NCBI RefSeq assembly: GCF_005222845.1
Contig: NZ_STFZ01000018.1
Location: forward strand, 372,001 to 436,000
Direction of reading: 5' to 3'
Length of the DNA: 64,000 nucleotides
From: Rhizobium sp. FY34
GTDB lineage: Bacteria; Pseudomonadota; Alphaproteobacteria; Rhizobiales; Rhizobiaceae
Positions 29,190 through 38,596 of the stretch are shown one piece after another. The notes below the pieces were generated by a model. The model had not been told where the DNA came from and ran no database searches. It saw only the letters and a program-made list of their open reading frames with translations. Numbering within the stretch: position 1 is the first letter of the stretch; each line of letters starts with the position of its first letter. The translations under genes and the position numbers were made by a program.

Positions 29190-30020
29190 ATGTTGTACAA
29201 GACCATTTTGACCGTTATCGGCAATCGCGAGCAGGAAGCGGACATCAATCGCGCCATTGAACTTGCAAGCCATCTGGGGGCGCATCTATCTGTGCTGGCC
29301 ATTGATCTTGCGATATCGCCAACGGTTGGCGACTATCCGGTGGGTGCGGTCTGGCTCGACCAGCGCGTCGATGACGTCAAGGCGCTGCACGAAGCCGCCG
29401 ACAAGGCGCAAGCCGCCTGCAACCTCGCCGGCATTACCTATGACCTGGAGCGTTTCTACACCGAGCGGGCCTTTGCAGCCGATATCGTCTTCCAGCGTGC
29501 GCTTTATGCAGACTTGGTGGTGGTGGGCGAGAAGACGCGCGCCAACTCACAGCTCTTGAATGCGGTGGTGGATGGCGCAGTGTTTGATGCACAGCGTCCA
29601 TTGCTCCTCTTGCCGGCCAGCGGCGAGCCGGCGGTCAAGGTCAAGACCGTGCTGCTTGCCTGGAATTCGCGCGCCGAGGCTGGCCGTGCCGCCCGCGAGG
29701 CGATGGACCTGCTCACCAATGCCGAAAGCGTGCATGTGGTAATGGTCGATCCGGATGCCACCTACAATGCCAATGGCGGCGAACCGGGCGCCGATGTGGC
29801 TACATTCCTTGCCCGTCATGGTGTGAGCGTCACCATCGATCAACTGCCGAGCGGCGGGCGCGCCGTCGAAGAGATCCTGAAGAGCCATGCGCTGGAAATC
29901 GGCGCCGATATGATTGTCATGGGGGCCTATGGCCATTCGCGCCTGCGCGAGCGGGTGTTTGGCGGCGTCACGCAGGCGCTGCTGGAAAAGTCCCCGGTCC
30001 CGGTCTTCATTGCCCGGTAA
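29190..30020 (+). CDS. Universal stress protein, two tandem Usp domains
   Basis: The 276-aa protein begins MLYKTILTVIGNREQEADINRAIEL. The second half repeats the Usp fold from about residue 150 (VKTVLLAWNSRAEAGRAAREAMDLL) and ends with the nucleotide-binding signature DMIVMGAYGHSRLRERVFGGVTQALLEK-type sequence (Gly and Ser residues near 245-260). The N-terminal copy lacks the clear G-x2-G-x9-G(S/T) motif. AAGGGAG precedes the start. Confidence 0.9.
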   Translation: MLYKTILTVIGNREQEADINRAIELASHLGAHLSVLAIDLAISPTVGDYPVGAVWLDQRVDDVKALHEAADKAQAACNLAGITYDLERFYTERAFAADIVFQRALYADLVVVGEKTRANSQLLNAVVDGAVFDAQRPLLLLPASGEPAVKVKTVLLAWNSRAEAGRAAREAMDLLTNAESVHVVMVDPDATYNANGGEPGADVATFLARHGVSVTIDQLPSGGRAVEEILKSHALEIGADMIVMGAYGHSRLRERVFGGVTQALLEKSPVPVFIAR

Positions 30021-30052
30021 TTGTATCAGGCGTTGATATTCGGCACTTGGTA

Positions 30053-30892
30053 TCAGCCAAGTTCCAGCGTCGTGACGCCAAAGACCAGGCGTTCCTCCAG
30101 AGAGGGAGGGACGCCTTTATACATCCTTGCCGTCGCCATGGTTTTGGCAAAGCCCAAACCTGCCAGATGGGCTGAAAACACATCCTGACCTTCCGGCGCA
30201 TCGATAGAGATCGGGCCATCGCCCGCCTTGCTGGCCAGCGCGGAAAACAATAGCTCGGCATCGGCGGGTGTTTTTGCAAACAGCGGGCCGATCTTGAAGC
30301 CATCCAGACCCTGCCGGATCACACCATAGCCCTCAACGGAACCGTTGCGCAGAAGGCCAAGCGCGATGTGCGGCGTCTGGCACCAGATATCCAGAAAGGC
30401 CCGGCGCGGTGCGGGAAAGCAGCGCCGGTCAAACGCTGCGACCGCCTGCATGTGATCATCGCTCAAGGTGACGATGTCGGGTGTGGAAGACGGCAGGGCG
30501 GGAAAGTGCCCACGCCAGCGCCAGGTGCGATATGCTGGCGCAAAACCCATCTTTGCATAGTTGTCCTGCTGCGCCTCCACTCCGTCGAGCCCGATGCTGC
30601 GGGTTCCGAGATGGTTCATGGCATGATCCCAGACGGCCCGCCCAAGCCCTTGGCCGCGAAAATCGGGATGGCAGATATAAAGGCCGATGAAACCGAAGTG
30701 TTCGTCATAGGATATGGCCGAGATGCCGGCGGCCATTCGGTTGTCGATGAAACAGCCGAAATAGCCGCCGGGGTCCGCCACCTGGAACGGTTTGAGGTCG
30801 TGAAGCCCCGGATTCCAACCCTCTTCTGCAGCCCAGGTGAGCAGAAGCTCGATTTCGGGTGTCTCCAGCGGGCGGATATCCGGTTCCGTCAT
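30053..30892 (-). CDS. GNAT N-acetyltransferase with C-terminal second domain
   Basis: The 279-aa protein has an N-terminal GNAT domain with acetyl-CoA loop HPDFRGQGLGRAVWDHAM near residues 67-85. A C-terminal half of the Acetyltransf_18 kind (FPAPRRAFLDIWCQTP, GYGVIRQGLDGFKIGPLF) follows. It starts at 30892, overlapping the racemase stop as ATGA, so it is the last gene of the ABC-importer operon. The acetyl acceptor is unknown; context suggests an amine or amino acid handled by that importer. Confidence 0.85.
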   Translation of the reverse strand: MTEPDIRPLETPEIELLLTWAAEEGWNPGLHDLKPFQVADPGGYFGCFIDNRMAAGISAISYDEHFGFIGLYICHPDFRGQGLGRAVWDHAMNHLGTRSIGLDGVEAQQDNYAKMGFAPAYRTWRWRGHFPALPSSTPDIVTLSDDHMQAVAAFDRRCFPAPRRAFLDIWCQTPHIALGLLRNGSVEGYGVIRQGLDGFKIGPLFAKTPADAELLFSALASKAGDGPISIDAPEGQDVFSAHLAGLGFAKTMATARMYKGVPPSLEERLVFGVTTLELG

Positions 30893-31632
30893 GCCCTGAT
30901 TGCCTCGGGTTCGAAAGCGGCAAGAAGCCCCGTATAGGGCTTGGCGATGGGACGAGCGTAGGCGCCGTGTTTTGCCGTGTATAGACCCATGGAAACCAGG
31001 CTTTCCGCCTGTTTGACGGCGGCTGCCACGCCATCCACCACCGGCACGGAAAATTCCGCTCGTAGCTCTGCCACCAGATCCGCCATGCCGGCGCAACCCA
31101 GCACGATGGCCTCGGCCCGATCATCGCGAAGGGCGGCGCTGATCTCGCTGCGCAAGCGCTCGCGGGCATTCGACTGCGGGTCTTCCAGTGACAGGACTGG
31201 AATATCGGCAGCGCGCACCTTCACGCGGCCTGCCATGCCATAGCGCTGCACCAGATGTTCGATGGGCAGGCGGGAGCGTTCCATCGTGGTGACGATGGTG
31301 ACGCGCTGGGCGATGAAGGAAACCGCCGACAGGGCTGCCTCGCAAATGCCGATCACCGGAATATTGGCGAGTGCGCGTGCCGCATCGAGGCCCGTGTCGT
31401 CGAAACAGGCGATGATGGCGGCATCGGCGCCGGATTTTTCACCTTGCGCCAGCGCCATCAGCAGGCCGGGCACGGCAAGAGCCTCGTCATAATAGCCTTC
31501 GATCGATGCCGGTCCCATGGCCGAGGTGAGGGCCATGATTTCGGTGCCGGAGGCGGCCACGCGGCGGGCGGCGTCGGCGGCCGTTGCCGTCATGCTCTGC
31601 GTGGTATTGGGGTTGATCAGGAGAATGCGCAT
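30889..31632 (-). CDS. Asp/Glu/hydantoin racemase family protein
   Basis: The 247-aa protein starts MRILLINPNTTQSMTATA, the hallmark of the hydantoin racemase (HyuE)/AroM-like group. Both catalytic cysteines are visible: ADAAIIACFDDTGLD near 80 and AIVLGCAGMADLV near 185. These enzymes epimerise hydantoins or acidic amino acids. The gene lies 3 bases after the permease gene, in the same operon. Confidence 0.88.
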   Translation of the reverse strand: MRILLINPNTTQSMTATAADAARRVAASGTEIMALTSAMGPASIEGYYDEALAVPGLLMALAQGEKSGADAAIIACFDDTGLDAARALANIPVIGICEAALSAVSFIAQRVTIVTTMERSRLPIEHLVQRYGMAGRVKVRAADIPVLSLEDPQSNARERLRSEISAALRDDRAEAIVLGCAGMADLVAELRAEFSVPVVDGVAAAVKQAESLVSMGLYTAKHGAYARPIAKPYTGLLAAFEPEAIRA

Positions 31633-31635
31633 GAA

Positions 31636-32454
31636 TCAGCCTTTGGACCGGCTGCGATTGAGAAGGACGATCAGCCCGAGCGTTGCAGCAATGACGAGGA
31701 AGGAGAAGACGGTGGTGACGGTGCCGAGCGCATAGAGCACCGGTGTCGTGACATTCGTCGTCATGCCGTAGATTTCCAGCGGCAGCGTGTTGTAGGTGCC
31801 GGCCGTCATCAGCGTGCGGGCAAATTCATCATAGGAGAGCGTGAAGCCGAACAGGCCGACGCCGATCAGCGAGGGTGCAATCATCGGCAGCACCACATGG
31901 CGGAAGGTCTGCCAGGATGTAGCGCCGAGATCGCGTGCGGCTTCCTCGTAAGAGGGCGAGAAGCGGTTGAACACGGCAAACATGATCAGCACGCCAAAGG
32001 GCAGCGTCCAGGTGAGATGCGCGCCAAAGCCCGAGGAATACCAGGCCGGCTGCAGGCCGAACTGCTGGAACACGACGCCAATGCCGAGCGAGACGATGAT
32101 CGACGGCACGACGAGGCTTGCAACCGAGAGATAGAAGAGGGCGCTGGCACCGATGAACCGCCGGCGGAAGGCAAGGCCGGCCAGCAGCGAGAAGAGTACG
32201 GTGACGGCCATGACCATGATGCCGAGCGCCAGCGACCGGCGGAAGGATCCGCCGAAATCACCCACCGCCTGCGTTTCGAACAGATTGGCAAACCAGCGCA
32301 GCGATACGCCGTTCAGCGGGAAGGTCAGGCCGCCATTCGGTCCCTGGAAGGACAGGATAACGATGGCCGAGAGCGGGCCATAGAGAAACAGCACGAAGAC
32401 GGCAAAGAAGATCGCCAGGATATAGAATTCGCGGGAGCGCCTGTCTGAATACAT
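31636..32454 (-). CDS. ABC transporter permease, PotC type
   Basis: The 272-aa protein has six membrane helices and the permease loop EAARDLGATSWQTFRHVVLPMIAPS near residues 155-175. It belongs to the spermidine/putrescine-type importers (2-component permease pair with the following entry). The spacing to both neighbours is 3-4 bases. Confidence 0.9.
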   Translation of the reverse strand: MYSDRRSREFYILAIFFAVFVLFLYGPLSAIVILSFQGPNGGLTFPLNGVSLRWFANLFETQAVGDFGGSFRRSLALGIMVMAVTVLFSLLAGLAFRRRFIGASALFYLSVASLVVPSIIVSLGIGVVFQQFGLQPAWYSSGFGAHLTWTLPFGVLIMFAVFNRFSPSYEEAARDLGATSWQTFRHVVLPMIAPSLIGVGLFGFTLSYDEFARTLMTAGTYNTLPLEIYGMTTNVTTPVLYALGTVTTVFSFLVIAATLGLIVLLNRSRSKG

Positions 32455-32458
32455 GGGA

Positions 32459-33364
32459 TCACAGCTCCTTGCGGATATCGACGATGCGCAGGATGCCCGC
32501 GACCATCAGGAGAACGAGGACGAGCAGCACCACGGCATTGGCGGCAGCGGCCGGATATTGCAGCAGCGACATCTGGTTCTTCATCATCAGCGCCACGGAT
32601 GCGCTCTGGCCGCCGGACATGACCTGCACGGTGGAGAAATCCGCCATGACCAGCGTGACGACAAAGATGGTGCCAATGGCCATTCCGGGCTTGGCGAGCG
32701 GCAGAATGACGTTGGTCAGCACCTGCCAGCTTGAGGCGCCGGCATCGCGTGCGGCTTCCACAAGGCTTTTGTCTATGCGCATCAGCGTGTTGAAGATCGG
32801 GGTGACCATGAACAGCGTGTAGAGATGCACCATGGCCAGCACCACGGCGAAATCCGAATAGAGCAGCCATTCGACCGGCTCGCTGACGGCGCCGGAATTG
32901 ATGAGCGCAGTGTTGATGAGGCCGTTTCGCCCCAGAACCGGAATCCAGGAAATCATGCGGATGATGTTGGAGGTGAGGAAGGGCACGGTGCAGACGAGAA
33001 ACAGCACCATCTGCATGGCACTGGTGCGGATATGGAAGGCGAGGAAATAGGCGACCCAGAAGCCGATGAACAGCGTGATGGCCCAGACCAGAAAGGCATA
33101 GCGCAGCGTGTTGTAATAGATCTTCCAGGTCACCCAGGAGCCGAGCGTCTCGGTATAATTGAAGGTGACGAAATCCGGATACATCTGGGCAAAGTCATAG
33201 TCCCAGAAGCTGACGGTGATGATCATGATCAGCGGCAGCAGCAGGAAGGCGCCCAGCACCAGGGTCAGCGGCATGGCCTGCACATAGGAGACGAGCCAGA
33301 GCGGCAGCCTGATGCTGCGCTTTGGTTTCGGCTCGCCAATGCCTAGGAATCGCACGGTGGTCAT
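32459..33364 (-). CDS. ABC transporter permease, PotB type
   Basis: The 301-aa protein has six membrane helices and the loop EAARDAGASSWQVLTNVILPLAKPG near residue 210. A long hydrophilic stretch between helices 1 and 2 (FWDYDFAQMYPDFVTFNYTETL) is usual for PotB. A 336-base gap with palindromic repeats separates it from the binding-protein gene upstream. Confidence 0.9.
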   Translation of the reverse strand: MTTVRFLGIGEPKPKRSIRLPLWLVSYVQAMPLTLVLGAFLLLPLIMIITVSFWDYDFAQMYPDFVTFNYTETLGSWVTWKIYYNTLRYAFLVWAITLFIGFWVAYFLAFHIRTSAMQMVLFLVCTVPFLTSNIIRMISWIPVLGRNGLINTALINSGAVSEPVEWLLYSDFAVVLAMVHLYTLFMVTPIFNTLMRIDKSLVEAARDAGASSWQVLTNVILPLAKPGMAIGTIFVVTLVMADFSTVQVMSGGQSASVALMMKNQMSLLQYPAAAANAVVLLVLVLLMVAGILRIVDIRKEL

Positions 33365-33429
33365 GTCGTTTCATCTCCTCTGGGGACGTCCCCCTCTGGC
33401 GGCTTTGGACCTGATGGAAAATCCATAGC

Positions 33430-33606
33430 ACCCCCCTCTGTCCTGCCGGACATCTCCCCCTCAAGGGGGGAGATCAGTTGTTGCACGGGCATTGCCCTCC
33501 AGCTCGACTTCTCCTCCGCAATGCGGTTTTGGGGGAGACCGAAGGAAAGCCTCCTGCCGATCTCCCTCCTTGAGGGGGAGATGCCCGACAGGGCAGAGGG
33601 GGGGTA
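33430..33606. repeat. Palindromic intergenic repeat pair, locus A (inverted copies)
   Basis: Two copies of a roughly 45-bp element face each other: 33430-33475 forward and 33560-33606 reversed. They agree at about nine of ten positions. Each copy has its own palindrome, ATCTCCCCCTC/AAGGGGGGAGAT. A third short palindrome (CTCCCC-ACAA-GGGGGAG) lies at about 33664-33684. The element sits inside an operon between the binding-protein and permease genes. It resembles rhizobial RIME/REP-type repeats. Confidence 0.75.
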
Positions 33607-33700
33607 GACCTGCTTCCGTCCTCGGCCGTGCCGCTTCAAGATCGAAGTGGTTCCGCGTGTTTCCCTCCCCACAAGGGGGAGGGAGCCCGTCGAGATTGTT

Positions 33701-34993
33701 TTACGCTGCGATGAACTCGTTCCAGCGACGAACCATGTAGCGGTCCTCGTCCATCACGGAGTTCCAGCAGGCGACCTTGCCCATGCGGTCTTCGAAGGAG
33801 CCGCCATCGCGCACGGCGCCGGCCTTTTCCATGACCTTGCCTTCGGGAGACAGAACGTCGCTGGCTGCAGCCTTGCCCTCGATCCAGTAGCCCCATTCAT
33901 CGGCAGTCATGAAGCCCTTGGCGGTTTCCATGCAGGCCGAGTAATAGCCCTGGCGGTTGAGGTAGCCGCCGACCCAGCCGGACGTGTACCAGTTGATATA
34001 TTCATAGGCTGCATCGAGCTGGGCGCCCTTGAGGTGCGAGGCGAGGCCGAGACCGCCGCCCCAGGAACGATAGCCTTCCTTCAGCGGCTGGTATTTGCAG
34101 GCGATGCCCTTGGAGCGCACGGCGGCAACGGCCGGCGACCACATGGACTGGATGACCACTTCGCCGGATGCCATCAGGTTGACCGATTCGTCGAAGCTCT
34201 TCCAGAAAGCGCGGAACTGGCCGGCCTGCTTGGCCTTGATCAGGAAGTCGATCGTCTTGTCGATTTCCGCCTTGGTCATGTTGCCCTTGTCGGCATATTT
34301 GATGTTGCCCATGGCTTCCATGATCATCGCGGCATCCATGATGCCGATCGACGGAATGTTGAGGATCGAGGTCTTGCCCTTGAAAGCCGGGTCCATGATA
34401 TCGGCCCAGGAGGAGATCTCGCGGCCGACGAGGTCCGGGCGGATGCCCAGCGTATCGGCATTGTAGATCGTCGGCATCATGGTGAAGAACTGGGTTTCGC
34501 CCTTGGCAAACGTTTTGTCGCCGGCCTTTTCGACATAGCCGACCGTGTGCGGCGCGGTACCCTGTGCAATCACGCTGTCGGGCTTCAGCTTGCCGTTCTT
34601 GAACAGCGGCACGACCTTGTCGTAATATTTCAGCTTCTTCACATCCATGGGCTGGATGACGCCGGTCGGATAGACCTTCTTCAGGATCCAGTATTCGATA
34701 TCGGCGATGTCATAGGAATTCGGCTGTGTCACGGCGCGCTGGGCGGCGGCATCCGAATCGGTTGCCGTCATTTCCAGCGTGATGCCGAGGTCTGCCTTGC
34801 ACTTTTCGGCAATGGCATTGATGTTCGAAACGCCGGTGCCGAACTGGCGCAGCGTGATCGGGTTCTGTGCCCAGATGGTCGGGAAGCCGGTGATGGCGCC
34901 CGAGCCGGCAGCAAGGCCGGCGGCGGCGGATGCCGTCTTCAGCAGGCTGCGGCGGGTGAGGCCGGAAACCTTCTTGGTGGAATTCGTCGTCAT
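33701..34993 (-). CDS. ABC transporter periplasmic substrate-binding protein (PotD/Fbp type, Tat signal)
   Basis: The 430-aa protein has a twin-arginine signal peptide, GLTRRSLLKTASAAAGLAAG, with cleavage near residue 43. The mature domain follows the polyamine/opine-type binding fold (LRQFGTGVSNINAIAEKC; DIADIEYWILKKV; YINWYTSGWVGGYLNRQGYYS). The ligand is not evident. Together with the two permeases and the ATPase it forms a complete importer. Confidence 0.88.
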   Translation of the reverse strand: MTTNSTKKVSGLTRRSLLKTASAAAGLAAGSGAITGFPTIWAQNPITLRQFGTGVSNINAIAEKCKADLGITLEMTATDSDAAAQRAVTQPNSYDIADIEYWILKKVYPTGVIQPMDVKKLKYYDKVVPLFKNGKLKPDSVIAQGTAPHTVGYVEKAGDKTFAKGETQFFTMMPTIYNADTLGIRPDLVGREISSWADIMDPAFKGKTSILNIPSIGIMDAAMIMEAMGNIKYADKGNMTKAEIDKTIDFLIKAKQAGQFRAFWKSFDESVNLMASGEVVIQSMWSPAVAAVRSKGIACKYQPLKEGYRSWGGGLGLASHLKGAQLDAAYEYINWYTSGWVGGYLNRQGYYSACMETAKGFMTADEWGYWIEGKAAASDVLSPEGKVMEKAGAVRDGGSFEDRMGKVACWNSVMDEDRYMVRRWNEFIAA

Positions 34994-35041
34994 GCCAGTT
35001 CTCCTCTTATGGTTCGTTGGATGGGTAACTTGGTGTTGGTT

Positions 35042-36127
35042 TTAGTGGGCGCGTCCGAGGACGATCACGTCTTCAGGGCTCCAGGACAGCTGGATGGCTT
35101 CGCCCACCTTGACCGGCTGGGCGAAGAACACCTTGTCGCTGAGGATGGCGGTGAAATCCTCGATACCGGCGCCCGCAACGGACAGCTTTACCGAGGCACC
35201 GCGATATTCGATGTTGGATAGGGTTCCGGTGAAGCCGAAACCGTCGATCGGCTGCAGGCCGACCTCGACGCGATCCGTCCGGATGGCCACATCGAGCGGT
35301 TCGCCTTGCGCAAGATCGGCATCCGGCACCTTGAACTCGCTGCCAGACGGCACTGCAAGCGTCACGATACCGGCCTGGCTTTCGCCGGCGCGGCCGGAAA
35401 TCACGTTGTGATCGCCCATGAAGCGGGCCACGAAAGCGGTGGCCGGGCGCTCGAACACCGTGCGCGGCGGTGCGGCCTGTTCGATGCGGCCGTCATTCAT
35501 CACGACGATGATATCGGCCAGCGCCATTGCCTCTTCCTGGCTATGCGTCACATGTACGAAGGTGATGCCGAGCGAGGTCTGCAGTTTCTTCAACTCGGCG
35601 CGCATGCGGATTTTCAGGAAGGGATCGAGCGCCGAGAGCGGCTCGTCGAGAAGAAGCGCTTCCGGATCGGTGATCAGCGCCCGCGCCAACGCGACGCGCT
35701 GCTGCTGGCCGCCGGACAATTGCGCCGGGCGGCGCGTCGCATAGGGCTCAAGCTGCATCAGTTTCAGCATGTCCATCGCCTTGGCGCGGCGGGTCTCCTT
35801 GTCGATACCCTTCATCTTCAGGCTGAAGGCGACATTGTCGATGAGGTCGAGATGCGGGAAGAGCGCATAGGACTGGAACATCATCGCCGTGCCGCGCTCG
35901 GCAGGCGCCAGATCGGTGACATTCTTGTTGCCCAGAAGGACGTCGCCCGAGGAGACGCTTTCATGGCCGGCAATCATGCGCAATGTCGAGGTCTTGCCAC
36001 AGCCCGATGGGCCAAGCAGGCAACAATAGCTGCCGGCCGGGATCTTCAGGCTGATGGGATGCACGGCGGTCGTGCTGCCATAGACCTTGGATACCGAGGC
36101 GATCTCAATTTCTGCGGCTTTCGTCAT
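35042..36127 (-). CDS. ABC transporter ATP-binding protein, PotA type
   Basis: The 361-aa protein has Walker A GPSGCGKT at residues 39-46, signature LSGGQQQRVALARAL near 140, Walker B LLLDEPLSALD near 163, and a C-terminal TOBE domain. The start at 36127 has GAGGAGAC upstream; the longer frame to 36262 lacks this. It is the first gene of the importer operon, divergent from the GntR gene. Confidence 0.92.
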   Translation of the reverse strand: MTKAAEIEIASVSKVYGSTTAVHPISLKIPAGSYCCLLGPSGCGKTSTLRMIAGHESVSSGDVLLGNKNVTDLAPAERGTAMMFQSYALFPHLDLIDNVAFSLKMKGIDKETRRAKAMDMLKLMQLEPYATRRPAQLSGGQQQRVALARALITDPEALLLDEPLSALDPFLKIRMRAELKKLQTSLGITFVHVTHSQEEAMALADIIVVMNDGRIEQAAPPRTVFERPATAFVARFMGDHNVISGRAGESQAGIVTLAVPSGSEFKVPDADLAQGEPLDVAIRTDRVEVGLQPIDGFGFTGTLSNIEYRGASVKLSVAGAGIEDFTAILSDKVFFAQPVKVGEAIQLSWSPEDVIVLGRAH

Positions 36128-36273
36128 GCGGTGTCTCCTCTGCGGCATCCATAGACATGCATCCCGCGTGCCAATTTCGGAAGTTGAGGAATATCCGTCA
36201 CTTGCGTAGCGCGCATTCCACGCCGTAACACTGCACGCACAATTGGCAGGCAGGTGATGCATAAAAAATCATC

Positions 36274-36287
36274 GATCGTGTACGATC
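36274..36287. promoter_or_regulatory. Palindromic operator candidate for the divergent GntR regulator
   Basis: GATCGT-GT-ACGATC is a perfect inverted repeat in the 247-base divergent region. Its core, TCGTGTACGA, fits the T-N-GT-N-AC-N-A style of FadR-subfamily GntR operators. It lies 147 bases before the importer start and 88 bases before the gntR start. Confidence 0.5.
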
Positions 36288-36374
36288 ACGCATATAGATC
36301 GTATCCATTTGTGATTCACTCGCTGCCGAGCAGGCTTTCCATAGCGCGCACTTCGCGCTACACAGTCATCAGAT

Positions 36375-37097
36375 ATGGAACTTGCGATGAGCATCAGCGA
36401 AAAACTACTGCCGTTCGACGTGGTGCCGGATGACCGGGCTCTGGCCATCCGCGAGGCGCTGCGCAATGCGATTGTCGACAGGCGGCTGGCGCCGGGCACT
36501 AAGCTTTCCGAAAGCGAAGTCGGCTCGCTGTTTGAGGCGAGCCGCACCGTGGTGCGGGCGGCCTTGCAGATGCTGGCCTTCGAAGGCCTCGTCAAGACGG
36601 AACGAAACCGGGGCGCTTTTGTATCCAATCCGACGCCGGAAGAGGCGCATCAGGTATTTGCCTCCCGTCGCCTGCTGGAACCGGGCATTGTCTCAGCCGC
36701 GGTTGAGCGCATCACCGATGCCGATATCGACATGTTCCGCCACCAGTTGCAGGAAGAGGTGCGCTTCATGGGCGAGCGCGGTCCCTCGGCTCGGCGCGCC
36801 GAAATCAAGGCATCCGGCGATTTTCATCTGATGCTGGCGCATGTTTCGGGCAATGTCATTCTGCAGCGCTTCATGGATGAGCTTGTGGCACGCTCCTCGC
36901 TCGTCATCGCGCTTTATGGCAGCACTGGCGTTTCGCGCTGCGGCCATCACGAACATGCCGATATCGTCGATGCGTTGCAAAAGCGCGATGCAGCCCGCGC
37001 TTCGGCGCTTATGCTGCATCATATCGATCATATCGAAGCCGATCTCGATATCCGCGTGCGCGAGGGACTGGCTCTCAAGGATGCGCTGGATATCTGA
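36375..37097 (+). CDS. GntR-family regulator, FadR/FCD subfamily
   Basis: The 240-aa protein has an N-terminal winged helix (AIREALRNAIVDRRLAPGTKLSESEVGSLFEASRTVVRAAL at residues 22-62 in outline). A helical FCD ligand domain follows, with metal-binding His residues in FHLMLAHVSGN and GHHEHADIVDAL. A second ATG at 36387 is possible. It probably controls the divergent importer/racemase operon in response to the imported or catabolised compound. Confidence 0.88.
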   Translation: MELAMSISEKLLPFDVVPDDRALAIREALRNAIVDRRLAPGTKLSESEVGSLFEASRTVVRAALQMLAFEGLVKTERNRGAFVSNPTPEEAHQVFASRRLLEPGIVSAAVERITDADIDMFRHQLQEEVRFMGERGPSARRAEIKASGDFHLMLAHVSGNVILQRFMDELVARSSLVIALYGSTGVSRCGHHEHADIVDALQKRDAARASALMLHHIDHIEADLDIRVREGLALKDALDI

Positions 37098-37376
37098 GCG
37101 CCTAGAGCATTTCCGGTAAACTCGGGTTCAATTCTGTTTCACGATCGGCGCGTACGATCCGGTGGTGAAACGGGTGAAGTTCGATGCTCCCGCATCGGGC
37201 AAGACCGGTTCGCCATCGGGCGTCCGCCGATCGCGAAACCCGAAGGGACGAGCGCTTTTGCACCGGTATCGGTGCCGAGCCACTCGACCGTATCAAAGGA
37301 TATGCCCTTCGTGTCTCGGCTTGATCTCGTCACAAAATCGCTCCGTCAGAATGAGCCCCAGTTTGCCGGAAATGCT
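37098..37376. repeat. Intergenic dispersed-repeat sequence between gntR and the LysR gene
   Basis: The stretch begins with AGAGCATTTCCGGTAAACTC, which looks like a dispersed intergenic repeat common in Rhizobiales genomes. It contains CACCGGTATCGGTG (a hairpin near 37262-37275). No gene is supported. A similar fragment, TTAGAGCGATTCGAGCC, occurs near 2164. Confidence 0.4.
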
Positions 37377-38231
37377 CTATCCCTTGAAGCGCCTCTCCTG
37401 CTGTTTGAGGAATGCTGCCAACCTGTCGAGCACCAGGCGCATTTCCGGCCTGTGCCGGTCATCATCATTGGCGACAATGAAGAGCGGATGCGACAGCGCG
37501 TCAATCACCGGCCCGGTGCGGCGCAGATCGGGCAGGGCATCACCGACAAAACATGGTAGGACGCCGCGACCGTTTCCCGACAGAAGTAACCGCAGCAGCA
37601 GCGCAGGCGCATTGGTCCAGGTGGTGATATCTGCCTCGTGATTTTCAAAGGTCCATCCGTCGGCCGCTGTGGCAGCACTTTCGGTGCCAATCGATGTCCA
37701 GGGCAGGTTGTCCGGATCGGCATCAGTCAGCGCGTGATAGGCCGCATATCGGACCTCGACAGAGGCGCGCACCGCCAGATTGCCGGAGCTTGGGCGGTTG
37801 CTGACGATCCCGACATCGGTGGCGCGAAAGGTAAAGGTCTCGCTATCATGCACCGTCTTGCAGCACAGGCGGAAACCATCGCCGGGCTTGCGGATCTCGG
37901 CTGCGTGGTCGGCGATGAAGCCCGATAGCCAGGCATCGCTGCCGATGGACACAAGCGGTGTGGCAAACGCCTGTTGGTGCCAGAGGCTGATGCCTTCGGC
38001 GGCATCATGCATGGCGCGCACCCGGTTCAGCAGCGCCTCGCCATCGGGTGCCAGCCGGTAACCCTGCTGGCTGCGAATGAACAAAGCCCGCCCCATGCGG
38101 CGTTCCAGCGCCAGCATGCGCCGACCGATGGTGGGCGCGCTCAAGCCCGTTGCTTCGGCAGCGCCGGAGAGACCACCGGCGCTAGCTACATGAAAAAAGA
38201 GTTTGAGGTCGTCCCAGTCGGCGTGCTGCAT
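37377..38231 (-). CDS. LysR-family transcriptional regulator
   Basis: The 284-aa protein has an N-terminal winged HTH (WDDLKLFFHVASAGGLSGAAEATGLSAPTIGRRML in outline, residues 6-40). The C-terminal effector domain is of the type that begins VSIGSDAWLSGFIAD. LysR proteins usually control a divergent neighbour, but no convincing gene starts within 350 bases on the other strand. Confidence 0.88.
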   Translation of the reverse strand: MQHADWDDLKLFFHVASAGGLSGAAEATGLSAPTIGRRMLALERRMGRALFIRSQQGYRLAPDGEALLNRVRAMHDAAEGISLWHQQAFATPLVSIGSDAWLSGFIADHAAEIRKPGDGFRLCCKTVHDSETFTFRATDVGIVSNRPSSGNLAVRASVEVRYAAYHALTDADPDNLPWTSIGTESAATAADGWTFENHEADITTWTNAPALLLRLLLSGNGRGVLPCFVGDALPDLRRTGPVIDALSHPLFIVANDDDRHRPEMRLVLDRLAAFLKQQERRFKG

Positions 38232-38534
38232 GGCGGCAATCTAGCGGGGTGGCAAGCGGTGGTCCATGCTGCAGGAATGAAAGACATCTTTCGAACACGG
38301 CTCTACGGCGCCGTGCCTGTCTTCGGCTCTAATGGTTCTCCAGAAGATCAAGCAGGATGCGGGAGATCAGCGATGTTGCACAGTGGAATTGTATTGCAGC
38401 GGGAAGGGCGCCGCTCAGACTGCAAGGCTGCGCATCCGCTGGCCGATCCGCTGGACGGGCCTGAGTGGCAGGGCCATTCCCGCTTTATCCCGCTGCTTGT
38501 CTTTCTCTCGAACTGGGGAATGAGACGTCGCCAA

Positions 38535-38567
38535 AGCAAAAAGGCCCCGGCGGTGAACCGGGGCCTT
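38535..38567 (-). terminator. Rho-independent terminator of the chemoreceptor gene
   Basis: AAGGCCCCGG (38541-38550) and CCGGGGCCTT (38558-38567) form a perfect 10-bp stem. Read on the minus strand, it is followed by TTTTGCTTTGG. The remainder of the 365-base gap (38232-38534) shows no supported gene. Confidence 0.88.
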
Positions 38568-38596
38568 CCATTCATTCCTTGCCGCAGAGATGGCGA

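Noticed and set aside
33430..33606. Palindromic repeats as a CRISPR array
   Set aside because: Only two copies in opposite orientation, without regular spacers or cas genes.
33647..35221. 524-codon plus-strand frame opposite the substrate-binding gene
   Set aside because: The minus-strand frame has a Tat signal and binding-protein features; this one is a shadow.
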